Shown here in pieces: positions 63,035-64,000 of a DNA stretch of 64,000 nucleotides. Origin of the DNA: Paenibacillus typhae (GTDB lineage: Bacteria; Bacillota; Bacilli; Paenibacillales; Paenibacillaceae); the NCBI RefSeq assembly GCF_900099765.1, contig NZ_FNDX01000011.1, positions 62,001-126,000 of the forward strand, read 5' to 3'. The translations under genes and the position numbers were made by a program. Each line of letters opens with the position of its first letter. The stretch's first letter is position 1. The notes under the pieces were generated by a model, which saw only the letters and a program-made list of their open reading frames with translations, ran no database searches and was not told the DNA's origin.

Positions 63035-64000
63035 ATGAAGGTACTGATCGTAGATGATGAGAAGCATGTGCGGGAGGCGATCCGCTATTTTGTGCCCTGG
63101 GAGAAGCATCAGATTGACGGCATCTTTGAGGCGACGAACGGGCAGGAAGCGATGCAGATTATGCAGGAGCAGCAGCCGGCGGTTGTATTCACCGATATGC
63201 GGATGCCGCTGATGGACGGTGCGGAGCTGCTGGAATGGCTGCACGGGCATTATCCGGAGACCAAGACGATTGTGATCAGCGGCTATCAGGATTTCAACTA
63301 TGTGAAGCCGGCAATCGTCTACGGCGGGACGGATTACCTGCTCAAGCCCCTGAACAGCAGGCAGCTGATCGACGCGGCAGAGCATGCCTTCAAGCTGTGG
63401 CGGGAGGAGGAGGCGGAGCGGCAGCAGACCCGCAGCCGGAATATACAGCTGAATGTGCTTCGGCCGCTCTACTGGGACAAAATGCTTTCGGATCTGGTGA
63501 CCGGCCATGCATCCTTTAATGAGCTGAAGCCGGCGCTGCACGAAGAGCTGGGCATGCCGGAGCATGCAGCGGGCTGCCGGGCTGCCGTCATCTCGCTGCA
63601 GCACAGCGGCTGCCGGCTGCTTCAGCGGTTCCACGGCGATGTCGGGCTGACCTCCTTCGTGCTGGCCAATGTCTGCAACGAGGTTATCACTGCCGAGAGA
63701 TGCGGGTTCGCCTTCCGCAGCTGGCAGGCGGGTGCAGAGATTGTGATGCTGTTCTGGGCCGGCGTGACAGAAGCGGAAGCGCGGCTCCAGCGCATCAATG
63801 AGTCGGTCAGACAGGCATACGGAGTACAAATCGATATCGGGCTTAGCCGGGTTTGCGCTTTTCCGGAAGGTCTGCAGTCTGCCTTCCGACAGGCGCGGGA
63901 AGGGCTGAATGAACGCAATCTGCTGCAGCGCGAAGGACGGATTCACCTGTACAGGGAGCAGCAGGGGGATAGTGGATCTGAAAAAGACTACGCCCCGGAT
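63035..64000 (+). CDS. yesN: YesN-type response regulator, truncated by window edge
   Basis: The frame is open from the ATG at 63035 (after AAAGGAGCGG) to the right edge, 322 residues so far. The receiver domain shows VLIVDDEKHVREAI, the phosphorylation Asp in VVFTDMRMPLMDG and the Lys in YLLKPLNS. The middle variable region follows; the expected AraC helix-turn-helix lies beyond the window. It is the partner of the kinase just upstream, 29 bases apart, and likely controls the divergent ABC transporter. Confidence 0.9.
   Translation, partial: MKVLIVDDEKHVREAIRYFVPWEKHQIDGIFEATNGQEAMQIMQEQQPAVVFTDMRMPLMDGAELLEWLHGHYPETKTIVISGYQDFNYVKPAIVYGGTDYLLKPLNSRQLIDAAEHAFKLWREEEAERQQTRSRNIQLNVLRPLYWDKMLSDLVTGHASFNELKPALHEELGMPEHAAGCRAAVISLQHSGCRLLQRFHGDVGLTSFVLANVCNEVITAERCGFAFRSWQAGAEIVMLFWAGVTEAEARLQRINESVRQAYGVQIDIGLSRVCAFPEGLQSAFRQAREGLNERNLLQREGRIHLYREQQGDSGSEKDYAPD

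Noticed and set aside
62582..63946. 454-residue minus-strand frame opposite yesM/yesN at right edge
   Set aside because: Spans two real two-component genes on the other strand, so it is a GC-rich shadow.

Overview
The window looks like chromosomal DNA of a Paenibacillus-type Firmicute. Evidence: S-layer homology (SLH) domains, many YesM/YesN-type two-component systems next to carbohydrate ABC transporters that lack their own ATPase gene, Gram-positive lipobox signal peptides, strong AGGAGG ribosome binding sites, a T-box before glnS, a ydaO-type c-di-AMP leader, and stalk-domain (copper amine oxidase N) secreted proteins. Species assignment is inference. The first 8.2 kb is visibly more AT-rich than the rest and is mobile DNA.

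Region 1 (1-8.2 kb) is the end of a Tn7-like transposon: the 3' part of tnsA, then tnsB, a full-length tnsC, a long TnsD/TniQ gene, the decayed tail of another TnsD gene, and a second shorter TniQ gene. After it come spaced ATGTAA-containing repeats that look like TnsB binding sites of the element's right-hand end, and then a terminator hairpin that may belong to the original target gene. Region 2 (8.3-14 kb) holds an ApbA/PanE-like reductase divergent from a TetR regulator, an AraC regulator, an aldo/keto reductase broken by a frameshift, and an OmpR-type two-component system. Region 3 (14.2-21.6 kb) has an orphan YesN regulator, a very large secreted GH3 enzyme ending in cohesin-like and dockerin domains, and right behind it a cell-surface protein with a cohesin domain and three SLH repeats. 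Together the two look like a minimal cellulosome-like surface complex. Region 4 (21.6-24.4 kb) carries small housekeeping or unknown genes (VOC, SUFU-domain, histidine phosphatase).

Region 5 (24.4-38.3 kb) is devoted to galactosides: an AraC regulator divergent from melA-lacA (GH4 and sugar acetyltransferase), then yesN-yesM, a sugar-binding lipoprotein, two permeases and a GH2 lacZ, closed by a 19-bp terminator. Between them lies a compact promoter-to-terminator unit that may be a small RNA. Region 6 (38.4-51.5 kb) contains secreted proteins, a kamA-family radical SAM gene preceded by a c-di-AMP riboswitch with its own terminator, an isochorismatase-like hydrolase, a GNAT, a flavin monooxygenase-like protein, a SHAEG-repeat protein with a self-cleaving peptidase G2 domain, a 26-residue holin-like toxin, arsB, a bicupin oxalate decarboxylase with an altered lid motif, and a methyltransferase-TPR protein.

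Region 7 (51.5-64 kb) has a T-box controlled glnS, a small membrane protein, a quinone-oxidoreductase-like gene divergent from an XRE-family regulator, mntH behind an MntR-like palindrome and a 20-bp tandem repeat, and a second sugar ABC transporter divergent from its own YesM/YesN pair, the regulator running off the right edge.

The observations I rate highest are the cohesin/dockerin/SLH gene pair, the c-di-AMP riboswitch in front of kamA (which fits beta-lysine as an osmolyte), and the Tn7-like element with two intact and one decayed target-selector genes.
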